DNA of 64,000 nucleotides. It comes from Heligmosomoides polygyrus polygyrus (taxonomy: Eukaryota > Nematoda > Chromadorea > Rhabditida > Heligmosomidae). The stretch lies in the NCBI GenBank assembly GCA_947396885.1, contig OX377202.1, positions 21,390,001-21,454,000 of the forward strand, read 5' to 3'. This document shows, one piece after another, positions 1-11,136 of this stretch. The notes beneath the pieces were generated by a model, which saw only the letters and a program-made list of their open reading frames with translations, made no database searches and was not told the DNA's origin. Each line of letters begins with the position of its first letter. Within the stretch, counting starts at the first letter, position 1. Made by a program: the position numbers and the translations under genes.

Positions 1-500
1 TTATTCCTTTCTAACAAATAACAAAACAAAATATCTAACAAATAAGACAAATATTGTAAAATTATTGCACTCCCTGGGAAAATACGCGCTGTCCCACGCG
101 GCAGCCACGCGAAAATCACGCGTGTCGTGAAAGGGTTAGTGGTCTGGTAGTCTCTCAAAAATGATGAACTGGAACACCGGAGATCATGAGAGGAGGATTT
201 GCCACCACCTCCCCGTCATAACGCCTCCGGATAACACGCGACTCTCCATATAACGCTGTTTTTTTTTGGGGGACCGGCCAGCATACGTTTACAGGAATAC
301 AATTCAATACAATTCAAGTCCAGGTAAGAAGCGTTTGTGGTCAGACCTACCCTTCCGTTATAGCGCGCTTTGAGAGGAACTCGGCGTTCGAAACCTCTTC
401 GGTTAAAAAGCGATCCGGACTCGCTTCCGGTCCCACACAGAAACTGAAGATAACCAAGATTCCGACAGCGTTTATGGTCAGGTCTACCCTTCCACTGCTT
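1..500. other. No recognisable gene
   Basis: AT-rich start followed by mixed sequence. The phrase gtcagacctacccttcc at about 342 recurs imperfectly at about 479 (gtcaggtctacccttcc), so a short degenerate direct repeat is present. Short ORFs on both strands show no recognisable motif. Part of this may be the upstream end of the transposase relic that follows. Confidence 0.4.
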
Positions 501-539
501 CGTGTGGGCAATGGAAAACTCCCGGCAGTCGTAAAGTAG

Positions 540-1165
540 ATTGGCAGATTGATATGTGCACGTTGGTGGATTTCCTCTATCAGAAACAACAGAAGACGGC
601 GATTCAAACGAAGATTTTTTCAGATCAAAGTTTTACAACCTTGGCTTACGCTTAGAGCAGGTGTTATAGAGGCAGTATGCCGTAAGAGGGTGTTTTGCCG
701 GGAGCGCGTAAGAACCCTGTTTCCGAAGTCTGCGATGGACATGGTTGGGATAATATCTGAAGGCAAGGCACCCTTCTTTTCGTTGACAAAAATTTTGAAA
801 TCGACTCCGATGTTTACTAGAATCTTATTCTGAAAGGTATTCTGATTTCTTGGGCTGAAAAGCATTTTACAGGAGGAAGGTTTGTTTTTCAGCAGAATTG
901 ATCGCCAGCAGTTATGTCCTGGATTCTGAAGCAAGGATATGTGACTCTCAAACTCGTCAAATCGACTACTCGGTTTGGTGCCATTTTCAGCAAAGGGTCG
1001 AACCATCACCAGACTTGGAACAGTTTGAACGCAGTCCTACTTCGAGAATAGCTGAAGATTGATGTTGACTTCCTGCGGTCCACAGTAGAAGTGTTTGCCA
1101 AGCGACACGAAGTTTTCATCCCTCACAAGGAGATCGGCGTTTTGAAAAATATTTTGACTGAATGA
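540..1165 (+). pseudogene. Tc1/mariner-superfamily transposase relic
   Basis: A broken transposase reading across several frames. In order I see FPKSAMDMVGIISEGKAPFF (704-787), VDKNFEIDSDVY then NLILKGILISWAEKHF in another frame, GGRFVFQQN (about 872-898), IDYSVWCHF (about 961-990) and finally LKIDVDFLRSTVEVFAKRHE (1,051-1,110). These match, in order, the catalytic half of IS630/Tc1/mariner transposases. QQN stands where family members carry QQD, so the second catalytic aspartate is apparently lost. Several frameshifts and in-frame stops separate the blocks. I found no terminal inverted repeats. The superfamily assignment is firm; the family within it is not. Confidence 0.7.
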
Positions 1166-1639
1166 CCCACTACAGTACTCCACCAATCACTAATGAAAAT
1201 ATAATAATACGAGAATATCTGGTATCGTTGCTTAGTTATGACGGAAGCGGACTATATATTGTAGCCACCCTGCAGTTGTCGCTGGCCTCTGCTGGAGGGG
1301 TGAAGAATTAGTAGAGAGAACAGCCCTGCAGCTGAACAGGTCATAATCAGGGATGAATGTGTACGAGAACAAATCCTAAGGCACTCCACAAGGGGAACTT
1401 TATATAGTTTGAGTGACAAATCGCGAACGTGGATCGCAGGTTCGTTTTTCGCAATGTCGGACCTTTTTTGTTTTCTGATTTGAACACACCAACAGATCCA
1501 AACAGGTTTTCCGATGACGCCGCTCCGAACAGCAGATCTTCTCTAGGTAGCTAAATTAAGCTGCTTGACCACTCCAGCAGTGTGTTCAACGACACTGATT
1601 GTCATCTAGATCTAATTTCCTTTGCATCGTGAATTAGAT
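1166..1639. other. No recognisable gene
   Basis: Intergenic sequence between two degenerate relics. Nothing coding or repetitive recognised. Confidence 0.4.
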
Positions 1640-1860
1640 GTTGCAGTGCAGTAGGGGGCATCATGCACTTCCAATAGTTCGTGTCAAGACGTTGAGCGTA
1701 CATTGGTGAATATCGTCGTCGGTGGTCAAAGTTCGCGGTTGAAACCTGTTCCTTCTCCCAATGACGAGGACCTCCTTCGCATTCGAAATAGTGACGCGAT
1801 GGGCAACCATACACACCATTCGACTATTTGATTTTGTTGTTTGACCAGAGCACAGGGGAT
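1640..1860 (-). repeat. Degenerate repeat, paired with 6,230-6,410
   Basis: The stretch around 1,705-1,830 aligns by eye with 6,247-6,380. Both contain ggtcaaagt followed by an acctgttcttc-like block and a run that reads open on the minus strand. Minus-strand peptides share the pattern CPSRHYFECE...EKEQVSTANFD here and RHFRVEQ...DEEQVLATDFD in the partner. This suggests two old copies of one coding element. I do not recognise the protein. Confidence 0.35.
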
Positions 1861-2846
1861 GAAAATTTGCCCAACTAGCACAAAATCGCAGCCGCTCCGT
1901 AACCACCGGATCGATCTAATGCCGAAGAGGAGAACACAAGTATTGTGCTGTTTGACGAATTGTAAGGCACGTTTCCAGGCTAGATGCTCACCAGGCAGCG
2001 TAACTTTAACCTTGTTATGTTCAGACTTGGTTGACGTTGACGTCGATAAGTGTATACCATTTTCACGTCAAACTAGACACTTATAAAACCGAATTGGACA
2101 CTCTTAAGAACAACCTCTTCGTCTCCAATCTCCGAAACAAGTCAAAGAACATCCAATAAAACTCAGAACAAGTTTCCTGACAATTTGTTCGTCATTGTGA
2201 CTGGATGAACTTTGCAGTACACTGCCAAAAATTGAAGGAGAAGGAAAATCGAACCATCTAGCCGCCGAACACAGAATGCACAAAGCAGAGTGTGCTAGAG
2301 TCTAGTGCAGAGTACCAAAAAATGTCGGTACAGCTTGAAAGGCCGCAAATGAGCTATTATTAGAGCAGTTTTATCGCACTAGAGCTCATATTAAAGCATT
2401 GAAGAAGTAGACAGAACCAAACATTCTAGGCCCGGCTGCTTTTGCACGGACCAAATGGTTGCCACAGATCTGTCGCAAATTGACGATTTTATTTATTAAT
2501 TAATGCAAAGACGTGTCATATAATACACGTGGATAAAAGTAGGAAACGAAATGAGATGAAACCAGGATGTGAGAAACAAAAAACTAAAGCATGAATGGTC
2601 GTCGGAGAAAATACAACACAAGTTGGCTTAAACAGATAACTTACAAGAAATAAATGACCTCAAAGCCGGTAGTGACATCTCTGTGACATTTTCGGATTCA
2701 CCAAGCAAAAAGTTGGGCTCCTTTAAGATTCCTATAGATGAGGAAGCGTGACCTGGCCTGCGTCCTTGCAACAGAGGCATAGATTCTAAGTTTCCCTTTT
2801 CTATTTCTAGACAGTGGAGACTTGAAGAATGACAGCGGGTCAACTG
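1861..2846. other. No recognisable gene
   Basis: No motif-bearing ORF, splice-bounded exon or repeat terminus recognised before the hAT target site at 2,847. Confidence 0.4.
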
Positions 2847-2854
2847 CTACGGTT

Positions 2855-4277
2855 CAGGGGTGTGCGCTGACTTGCCGCCGGTAAATTTTTTACCGCAAAT
2901 TTTTAACGCTGAAATTCATCGGTAAATTCCGGTAAATTCGGTAAATCCGTTAATTTTTTAAATTTGATATTCCCTTAAAAACAACTGGTTTTAAGCGGCG
3001 GTATTGTAAAAAAAAAGCGTAAACTTTTCACCGAAATATCGTCTTGTTCAGAAAAACCACATCGTCTTCATTGTATCATGCATACGTCATCCTAGAGCAA
3101 ACAAAGCAAGCGGAAGCCTAACAATGCACAAGTGTAATGATCTGTATTGTGAGTGCTTTAAAAAGATAGAAGCTTAATTAAAACTCTAAAACAGCTTAAT
3201 TAAACTCAAAAACATTTCTGGAACATCCGAAATTCAATCGAATATTGATATATTTCTTTTTAGATTAACAGTTTAACTGCTTTTTGAAATTATCACAATT
3301 ATCATCGTTTCATTCGATGAAGGAATGATTTACACCTTACACTACCACTTTTTTGAACTATTGAGCTGTACTTTGGAGCAAAGCCAGGCATTTCAGAAAA
3401 AAGAACGAAATGTGACATGATAGCGAATTTCTTTCTCTTCTTATATGGGAAAACAGCTTAAAGGCCGGGGCATACTTCCATCGCCATGCCATGCCATCGC
3501 GACGCTCACTTCATGGACAGTCCGCAGCACGCGGTTGAATAGCCAAGGAAACTTCGCCGCGGCCGCAGCAACAGTGGCGATCGGCATGAGCGATGTGTTC
3601 CCGCGCCCACCGCGGGCATGGCATACTTTTTCGCGCCGCGAGCGGTGTTTAGTGTTGGTCCTGGACGGTTCGCCGTCGTGCTTCCTTGCAGAGCGATGGG
3701 CAATGCGACGAGCGCAGAAAGATTCAAATTCTTTCGCGTCGCTCTGCAAAATTCGTCGCCGGGAAGTATGCACGAGGCCTAAGAGTCCACCAGATCAGGT
3801 AGACTAGCGGAGTACATTCGGAGGCCTTACATCTTGGACCAAATTACGGGAGCAAGACATGAGCGTATCTTCTTCTTATTCCTCTGGCGATCACATATTC
3901 TGAGAGCTTCAATATCTCTAGTCCAAATTGTCTCATGTCGTGTGGGGAATGTCAGCGCGAGGTAGTATTCCAGTGGAGCGCGCTTTCACACTGGCGCGCA
4001 CCATCTCCGCCTCCTGATATGGGCATGGATGTTTTAATGAGGTTGAGGACCACGAACGCTAACGCTAATAGCAAGTTATCGGAGAAGATAGAAGCAATTA
4101 CTTCTAAACTGAGATCGGTAGTGCGTTTCCTTCTCCATTCGATAGATAGGAACATGATTTTGTACGGAAAAAGTCGTTAAATTTTCCGGCAAATTTGGGA
4201 ATTTACCGGAAAATTTCGTTAAAAGAGTTTATGCCGAAAATGCCGGTAAATCGTTAACCGGTAAACGCACACCCCTG
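2855..4277. mobile_element. Non-autonomous hAT transposon with 8-bp TSD
   Basis: The element begins CAGGGGTGTGCG at 2,855 and ends with the inverse CGCACACCCCTG at 4,277. It is flanked by a perfect 8-bp target duplication, CTACGGTT, at 2,847-2,854 and 4,278-4,285. An 8-bp TSD with CAGGG termini is diagnostic of hAT elements. Both subterminal regions carry clusters of GGTAAAT-type motifs (2,880-2,950 and 4,190-4,265), plausible transposase-binding repeats. The 1,423-bp interior has no transposase ORF and carries a nested GC-rich MITE at 3,462-3,780. A degraded copy of the same terminus lies at 58,030-58,163. Confidence 0.93.
3462..3780. mobile_element. GC-rich MITE nested in the hAT element
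   Basis: Inverted ends AGGCCGGGGCATACTTCC (from 3,462) and GGAAGTATGCACGAGGCCT (to 3,780) bound about 320 bp of GC-rich DNA inside the AT-rich hAT element. The flanks (ctTAA and AAgag) do not give a clean TSD. Overlapping ORFs on both strands in this block are by-products of its GC richness and have no recognisable domain. Confidence 0.6.
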
Positions 4278-4285
4278 CTACGGTT

Positions 4286-4440
4286 TTAGTCAAGATTTTT
4301 AACAGCATGAGCAAATCAGCCTTTTTTCTTCTGGAACACAGACTGGAAAGACCAAGGATCTTTGCTCTAGTGGATCCGTTTGGCAGGTCACAATACTAGA
4401 GTCCATAGCATCTCATAAACAACAAACGTGTATAATTGTT
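4286..4440. other. Spacer
   Basis: Short stretch between the hAT element and a CR1 remnant; nothing recognised. Confidence 0.4.
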
Positions 4441-5094
4441 CTAAACGCTTTCCAACAAAGTGATATCCTTCTTTTTGGTAGGGTTGAATACGGTTGTGCC
4501 ACATTCCACAATGGGCCGCACGTAAATTTTGTCACCTCGCAAGAGCATCTGCAGTTCTCTCGTTTTCAATATCTTGAATAAGTTGTAGGTTAGGGAATTT
4601 GCCTTTTTAGCCAACGCTGTGTAGTGCCCGTCAAACCTGAGATCAGTCGACATTGAAAAACTTAGATCCCGAACGGCAGAGACCGACTTCAGTAACATTC
4701 CTCTTAGATTGTACCCTGACTGAGGAACTTGGCTCCTAGTTCCGACTGTGAAACTACAAGATTTTTCTGGTGCAAGAGGTATCTCCCACAACTTTGCCCA
4801 CTCATCCGCGCATTCGATCGCAGACTATATCGCACGAAAGTCTTGGAAATTCTCGATCTTCTTGTAAATTTTTATGTCACTAGCATACATTTTGCAGGCA
4901 ACCCCAAGTCGAGAAATTTTAGCTGGTAGTTCAAACGTATATAAGAGAAATAACAGTGGCGAAAGAACACCGCCTTGAAGCACTTGAGGCGATTGCGCTG
5001 TATCTTCCGCAAAACCTGAGGCTAAACGTCGACATACCACAGTTTGTAGCAAAACAAATAGCCTTAAAAATAAAAGGACATATTTGGAAATCAT
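4441..5094 (-). pseudogene. CR1-like reverse transcriptase fragment
   Basis: Minus-strand remains of a CR1/Jockey-type reverse transcriptase (RT). Around 4,900-5,000 the peptide GGVLSPLLFLLYTFELP is followed by ACKMYASDIKIYK. This is the conserved RT palm with the catalytic YADD degraded to YASD. After a frame break, 4,441-4,791 reads RDLSFSMSTDLRF, KKANSLTYNLFKILKTRE and YVRPIVECGTTVFNP, the post-RT region of CR1 proteins. The endonuclease, ORF1 and 3' tail are absent. Frame breaks and the mutated catalytic box show it is inactive. Confidence 0.85.
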
Positions 5095-6229
5095 GGTGTT
5101 GCTGAATGTATCGCTAAGGAAAAAGAAGAAACAACATAGCCTTCTCTTTGACTATATTGGAAGCCAATCTCAATGATTCCTGCCGCTCCTGATCACTTAT
5201 GCACACCTGTGAGGGCCTTTTGGAATTTCCCGTGTAAGCTTAATGTAGGTAGACTATTCATTGAGTAGTCCATGACACTCATCCATTTCGGATTGTGTTG
5301 ACGTAACAATACAACAGTCATAGACGCAGTATATATAGGCATATACACTTTCTTCTCCAGTGCTTTGCAGCCAACCAGAAGCTTAAGTACGAGTAACCGG
5401 AACCAATGAATAATCGTAAAATGAATTGGCATTGGAAAGAGTTAGATAATCTCCAGCCAACGGTGACTAGTGGAACTATACGATAATTTCGTAGGTTGCG
5501 GTTAGGGATTGAGTTCTATAACTCCTCCTTTACCTAGAAACTGGTTTTTTTAGGGTGAAATAGTGTTGGGACGACAGCTTCTGATTATTTCTTCTAATTT
5601 TCAAAGTTTTGAACAAGGCGACAAGGCTGGAACGTTAGCGGCATGAGAATGATAGCAATCTTAGTCAATATTAGTGAATCAGTCTTACCACGTAAAAGTT
5701 GGGAAGAGTAGTCCGAGAAAACTTCGACTAGAGATTTCGACAAAGACTTCGAGAACTTTGTTCAAGAAACTCAGCGCAGGATGCGAATAAATTTTCAGTG
5801 TATTAATTAGTCAGTTTCTTAACTTTTCTTAACTTCAACGACATTGTTTGACGTTTTTAGCTATTCTATTTCAACTATTTTTGAGAGCTTAGATAAGACG
5901 GACTTACAACAATTAGCGAAATGTGAAGACCGGTGACAATTATGAACTATAGAATTTTAACAGCGCTCAGTTCTATTGGACCGAGAGAGATCACGAACGA
6001 GACACTCTGTATCCATGTTTCCCGACCTTGGGGATTTTCTGTTTCTTGATTCGGTTAACTGACTGTTTTGAGGCAGGTTTCCCCAAAGACCCAGGTAGAT
6101 GCTTCGCGTAACGGAATCTTTCCAGAAGAGCGCTCCGAAGTTACTTGACAAGTGGATGTTTTATTACGTTGTAGTTCCATTATATTACCAAATTCTTTTC
6201 GATATTTATTCTAAAAGTGAGGGAGTACC
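5095..6229. other. No recognisable gene
   Basis: The immediate upstream part may be decayed RT, but no motif can be aligned beyond 5,094. The 5,193-5,432 minus-strand ORF has no recognisable feature. Otherwise plain intergenic sequence. Confidence 0.4.
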
Positions 6230-6413
6230 AGGATATTATCTGAAAGTTTTGAGTGTGCACCATAGAACGTTTCGAAGGTTGGTCAAAGTCTGTTGCCAAG
6301 ACCTGTTCTTCGTCATGGTTCCGATCAATTCTCTGCTCAACTCGAAAGTGGCGCGCTGTGACATTATGAACACATGTATCCCACGTTCTATTTTTCACTC
6401 TTTTACCTAGCAC
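6230..6413 (-). repeat. Degenerate repeat, paired with 1,640-1,860
   Basis: The second copy of the diverged sequence described at 1,640-1,860. Its minus-strand ORF includes RHFRVEQRIDRNHDEEQVLA. Identity between the copies is low and only visible over about 150 bp. Confidence 0.35.
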
Positions 6414-7255
6414 GGTACAAGTGCAGAGCGCAATTCACCGAAGAAGGTAGAGTCTGGCGTGGTCAAGGTAAAGTCTCTTGCGCTGAAGGGGTGGGGGGGG
6501 GAGAGGAAACGACTTTGATATTGTAGACTGACTTCTACCGTTTGCAGAGCTTGGTCCACAATACCTTCCCTTACTAGACAATAGCCGTGGCGATCTGATG
6601 TAGGAGAACGATGACACGATTTGCCGTAAACAAAGTAGAAAGAGTTCAGAAATGCTCAGGGCTTTGATAGAAGCGGTGGATGAAATTTTAAAGCACGGGA
6701 CCATCGAAACCTTTTGCCGCATATATTTTGATGATGCATCCCAGCGAAGTCATCGGTTGGAATTCCTGATATATGTAGGACTGTACATAGGGGTCGCTTT
6801 AGAAGCAAGCGATCATGGATTCGTTTCATGTCTGTATGTTTGTGTTATTCTCTTCTTGCTGCAACAATGTCCAAGATATCCATCAAAGTTCTATCAAGCA
6901 ACAACAATTTCAAATAAATGGAACCTCAAAAATTTGGTAGGACGTTTTAATAAAGTCATAGCTTTGAATTTGTGCAGAACTGAAAGTGAGAAATATTAAT
7001 GATTCAATCCTTTACTATATATTCTAGTGTACATCATCCGGTGGATGAAAGGCTATGCCGCTACTTTCGAACGACATTCGGGCTTGACACGACGACCATC
7101 GCGCTATCGACCACGTCAACCACGTCGAATATTCTGGAATAATTAGAGACGCCGCAGCGTCATCGGGACGTATCCAGCGTTTAGTTAGCGATTCTAGCGA
7201 TTCTACGGTCACTCCACATCGTCTTTCCGGTTCGTATCAAGGCTTCCCTGATGTT
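6414..7255. other. No recognisable gene
   Basis: Contains a G run at 6,491-6,500 and a 115-codon plus-strand ORF (6,652-6,999) with no recognisable motif, splice context or repeat partner. I do not call it a gene. Confidence 0.4.
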
Positions 7256-7462
7256 ATCACGTAGTTTGTCATGTTGGTATAATAGTACACCGCCTTGATC
7301 GTTGTGTTTTGATCTCGCCCGTATAAAAGGCGGGCGAGAGCAGCGGCGGGATTTATTTCCAGTCTCGCAGTTCTCTCTCACACGGCACCGATCCTTCGCC
7401 GCAGTTATTGTTTCTACGTTTTGATAAAATTTACTCCTAGCCGTTCCGACCGTGCAAGGTTG
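7256..7462 (+). mobile_element. TATA-bearing LTR-like repeat, copy 1
   Basis: Starts near TGTCATGTTGGT and carries a strong TATA box, CCCGTATAAAAGG, near 7,318. It then shares the downstream block GCACCGATCCTTCGCCG with the second copy at 10,018-10,270. The shared part ends near GGTTGGAGCC-TGGTGCC. A TGG start could be a primer-binding site after an LTR end, but I see no gag-pol and no TSD. The TATA box and conserved downstream leader suggest an LTR or another promoter-carrying repeat. Confidence 0.45.
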
Positions 7463-8249
7463 GAGCCTGGTGCCATCCACCCGAGTGACAAGCCCCGTCG
7501 CCACTTGGAGCCATCTGACCTCGTCGTCACTTGGGTGCCATTCCGGCGTTTATGGTTCTATCACACGACGGCGAGACTGGTCTGCCAGCAGGTGAGCGAG
7601 GCCAACAACGAAGGGACTCAATTTGCGGAATTGACTAATTTGGACGAAATGGACAAGACGAGGAATAGCCGACACTGCTCATTATCTTACCAGAATGCTT
7701 CTCGTCAGTAGATGTAGTTTTGAAGATGCAGTGAAACGTGGTGCTTCAAATATGTCGCGGATTCTGCGAAAAAAACGATATTTTATACCGCTCGAAACTA
7801 CAATCTTGTAGGCCGACGTCGGGTACACCAAATATAAAGAAAGAATAGCGCGAGCTGGCCCATCCTTACTCAGCAGCCGCTCGCAACAGGAAGCACTTTT
7901 AGATCCCGAGAACCCTTGCCCTCCTCATTTCTCAGAATGAAAATCACACCACAACCTTTCTGATGTAGGTCAAGTGACTTTAGTATTTTCAAATGTCGTT
8001 TCGTAAATGTAAGTTGTTTTCCTTTTTTTCGTACCTCGTGTTTCTCTTCTTGTTCGCGGCAGGGGCGCTGCTAGCCCTAGTGGTGAAATGTTAACATTCC
8101 AGTCTGCTGCAATTATTCCCGCCTGGTGCAGTCATCTTAACCTGTAAAGTGTCTGCTCTATGTCTCCGTGCTATTCTTGGCTGTGCGACCGTCTCTTCCG
8201 TAGCTTCGACTCGACTCACATTCGCTGACGTCAAGACGACACCGAAAAA
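7463..8249. other. No recognisable gene
   Basis: Sequence downstream of the LTR-like repeat. The 96-codon plus ORF (7,421-7,711) overlaps the repeat leader and has no recognisable domain. Confidence 0.4.
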
Positions 8250-10012
8250 GAACACAGCTGAAGGAGCGCGTTGATGGCTGATGCCTGTGTTGAAGCGATG
8301 GGACGAATATATTGAGCGCTTTAATAAGATGTTTGAACTTTTTGTCAAAATGCAAGAGTCACAACTTGCAGTTATTAAGAGGCTAGATTCGCATCGGAAT
8401 CCCAAAGGGTTCTTATCCGAGGTCTGCCTTATATAGCACATTGGTGAAATTTAAGGCTGACACTAAACTCGTGGATGCTAAAACGTGCCGAATTACATGG
8501 GTTGGCATTATTGAGCAGCCCAACGCGGCTGTCACATGCTCCTTTGATAGACTAGCTGTTAACGAGGTGGTGGAGACCTCTGGCGACGAGCTTCTTTTAA
8601 ACGAGTTTAATAGCGGCAGAATAACTTTCCATCGGCATCCAAAGCTCAGAAAAACAGCAAGCGGCTCTTGGCCTCGTATAATAATGGGCACTCAGGATCT
8701 GAGAGATAGGATGCTGCCGCACACGAGAGCGGGAAGGCAATAATTACGTCTACTCCTATGCCAGTACAGATTATACTAGAGAGAAATTGGAGTGAGGTCG
8801 ATCGCTGCGCAAAAAAGGCACGTATAATGAGCAAGCAAGAAAGTAGGCTCTTATATATTGTGAGAGACTTGACTATCCACAAACTGAGCAATCGCCGCGA
8901 ATTGCCAGCCCGACACAACAGCCAACCCTCGCCTCTGCTAGCAGAATCTGTGCCAGCGTCTCGCAGTCCATCCCCTACGACTGTCATCTTCCCTACACAT
9001 CTGTGCTAGGGCGCAGAAAATGCAGTATGCGAATTACAAACTCCTTCACTTTTGATCGACTACTGATTAAGCTGTAATTTACGAGTTCTTCCTTTTCAAC
9101 GCAAGATCCATTGTCAACAAGCTCCCTGACATAAACTTTCTCTTGCGAAAAATGCTCAGTGGCTTGCTCATAACAGAAAGCTGGTGCACGCCTCAAACAA
9201 TTTTCGACGGAGGATTGGCACTTATTCGTCGACAAAAACGGGACCATGGTGGACCGTTGTTTCCGATCTGTAATTGGAGATTTCAGGTGGTAATCGATCA
9301 TCATGCTGCATCATTCTGCCACTTGCGGCAGTGCCACAGAACTCTTCCAGCCGACACTGACCACCGTCACAATAACTGTTTCTGTGCAACGCAATGTATG
9401 GAATTCTCCTTCCCATTCGCTGCGCACATCTCCATTACCTTTACTCTTGCACAAGTAGCGCAAATTGAGACATTTTCTTGGTTCATTCTGTAAAATACAG
9501 TATACTTGAGAAATTATATGTGTCGTCTCCTAGATCAACTATCCGTCAAATAAAAATGTGTGCAGCTAGGTTCGGCTTATGACCTTCCATCAGGGCGATC
9601 TTTTGGGGTGTGTACCTTCTTTCGTATGCCAGTACTGATAAGGTTCACCACACACAGGTTGCAGCTAGCCTAGCACCTATGGTGGTAGCATCACAAGCCC
9701 CTGCTCTGCACCGTTTTCCTTTTTTTCGACCACTTTCCTTTTACTATTTCAGTGATTCAGATCGAAAAGCCTACACATTTATTGCGCTGTTTGTGCATTA
9801 GTAAAGCACTCATTTTTTCCCTGCACCTTGTTCACCTTTCTCACAGATCATGCCCTCTTTCCCTTAACTTCTCTTTTTTCTTCATTTCTTCTCTTCTTTT
9901 GTTTCTTTGTTTTTCGAATAGCAGATTTATCTGGTGTCTATTATGAATTCCCTTTCATTTTGCAGCATGTGGTTTGTGTTGACATAAATAAATAAATAAA
10001 TAAATAAACATG
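8250..10012 (+). mobile_element. Internally deleted CR1-like retrotransposon
   Basis: Around 8,300-8,430 the frame reads RWDEYIERFNKMFELF then QESQLAVIKRL, a coiled-coil-like ORF1 segment. The ORF at 8,441-8,743 continues with CRITWVGIIEQPNAA and FNSGRITFHRHPKLRK, typical of the ORF1 domain of hookworm CR1 elements. Near 9,098 the peptide NARSIVNKLPDINFLL, followed by ITESWC, is the start of the APE-type endonuclease. The remaining endonuclease and RT are missing. A C-terminal-like stretch (about 9,560-9,660) and a (AAAT)n tail at about 9,983-10,012 mark a CR1 3' end. Treating the 5' and 3' parts as one element is an inference. Confidence 0.65.
9983..10012. repeat. (AAAT)n tail microsatellite
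   Basis: About seven AAAT units after TTGTGTTGACAT, the type of short tandem tail that ends CR1-like copies. Confidence 0.85.
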
Positions 10013-10017
10013 TAGTG

Positions 10018-10270
10018 TGTCATATTGGTCTGATAGGCACCTCCTTGATAGTTGTGCTTTGAACTCGCCGTATAAAAGACGTACAAGGGGGGGGGGTTCA
10101 TTACCTGTCTCGCCGCTCCCCCCCCCCCCTCGCTCAGCACCGATCCTTCGCCGGTGTTATCGTTTCTGTTCTGATAAATCCTATTCCTAACCGTGTTCGT
10201 TTGCCTAAGGTTGGAGCATGGTAACTGCCACCTTGCTGACCCGCCCTGTCGCCGACATCGTCTCCACTCG
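10018..10270 (+). mobile_element. TATA-bearing LTR-like repeat, copy 2 (truncated)
   Basis: Homologous to 7,256-7,462 in the same order: TGTCATATTGGT start, CTTGATAGTTGTG, TATA box CCGTATAAAAGACG (about 10,068), GCACCGATCCTTCGCCG and GGTTGGAGCATGG. A G run (about 10,087) and a C run (about 10,121) flank the leader and could pair. Homology stops at 10,271, where the next TIR element begins, so that element probably interrupted it. Confidence 0.5.
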
Positions 10271-10271
10271 G

Positions 10272-10757
10272 AGAACGGGGCAGACATAACTCCAACGCCG
10301 CGCGAACCCCCCTGACGTCGCGCACGGTGCACGACGATATTGGACGAGTTGTCCAGGTCCGACGGCTAGAAACGCTTCCCACAGGGACATGCGGCATGCC
10401 TTTGCCTCATTTCAACGTTTCCTGGAGATGGCATATGAATGTGGTTTCAATGGGACGATCAGCGACAGTTTATACAGGAATCCTGGTCATGTGGATGGTA
10501 TCAGTACTTGCCATCTACAACTTCTTCGGTCAATTTTTACTCGTGATTATGGTTATACTACGGAAAAGGGTCATATCACCCATCCTCGGATCAGTTGTCC
10601 TACTGCAGATTGCTGGCTACCACATTCTGTGGGATCTTAAGTTCCTTGCTAGAAATGTGGTCTGGGAGCTTAAGCACTGAGAACATTTCGTGCTCCGCGG
10701 CTAACCATGCGTCACCGAGCGCACGTTCGCGTTTCAGCGCCGCAACGTCGCTTTGGA
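10272..10757 (+). mobile_element. TIR element C, copy 1
   Basis: This block is about 490 bp and aligns along its length, in inverse orientation, with 51,314-51,808. The shared terminus is CAGACATAACTCCAACGCC; the other end is CTTTGGAGTTA, the inverse of TAACTCCAA, cut short by the MITE that starts at 10,757. The interior includes an AT-rich segment that happens to be open in two frames in both copies, so frame conservation here reflects DNA identity and does not show coding. Superfamily unknown. Confidence 0.65.
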
Positions 10758-11136
10758 GTTAAGGCCCAGACTTCTGCGGCGTTGCCGCTGCCCTATGCTT
10801 AGCCATAGGGCAGGGACGCAGAGCTCGCCGCCAGCGGCGCCGCTGGCCGGCCGGCGGAAATGACCTGAATCATTCCACCCGGCGGTGCCGCTCCAGCGTC
10901 TGTCTGTCTGCGCTCTGCGCTCTGCCCTTTCGCGGCGGGATGCGGGCGCGCGATCCTCATCGGGGCGCGTTATTGTTAAGCACCAGTCGGTCCCGACTAG
11001 AAACAGTACAGTACCTCACCGTCACCGCTCCCACTGATGATGAGTCAAGCCGCTGAGCGGCGCCGCTCGGTGGCGCCACTCAGAGGTTTCGCCGTTCGCC
11101 GTCGCCGCTCGCCGCAGAAGTCTGCGGGGCCTTTGG
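10757..11136. mobile_element. GC-rich MITE with GGCCC-type TIRs
   Basis: Inverted ends AAGGCCCaGACTTCTGCGGC (10,758 on) and GCCGCAGAAGTCTGCGGGGCCTTT (to about 11,136). It carries an internal GCCCTATGCTTAGCCATAGGGC hairpin motif shared with the MITE at 22,771-22,908. It appears inserted exactly where the TIR of element C would have ended. Confidence 0.65.

Noticed and set aside
3441..3807. Overlapping 110-120 codon ORFs on both strands
   Set aside because: By-product of a GC-rich MITE; no domain and frames open on both strands.
6652..6999. 115-codon ORF as a gene
   Set aside because: No motif, signal, splice context or conservation within the window.
10327..10680. 117-codon membrane-like ORF
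   Set aside because: Inside TIR element C. The second copy preserves two different frames about equally, so the resemblance comes from DNA identity, not coding constraint.
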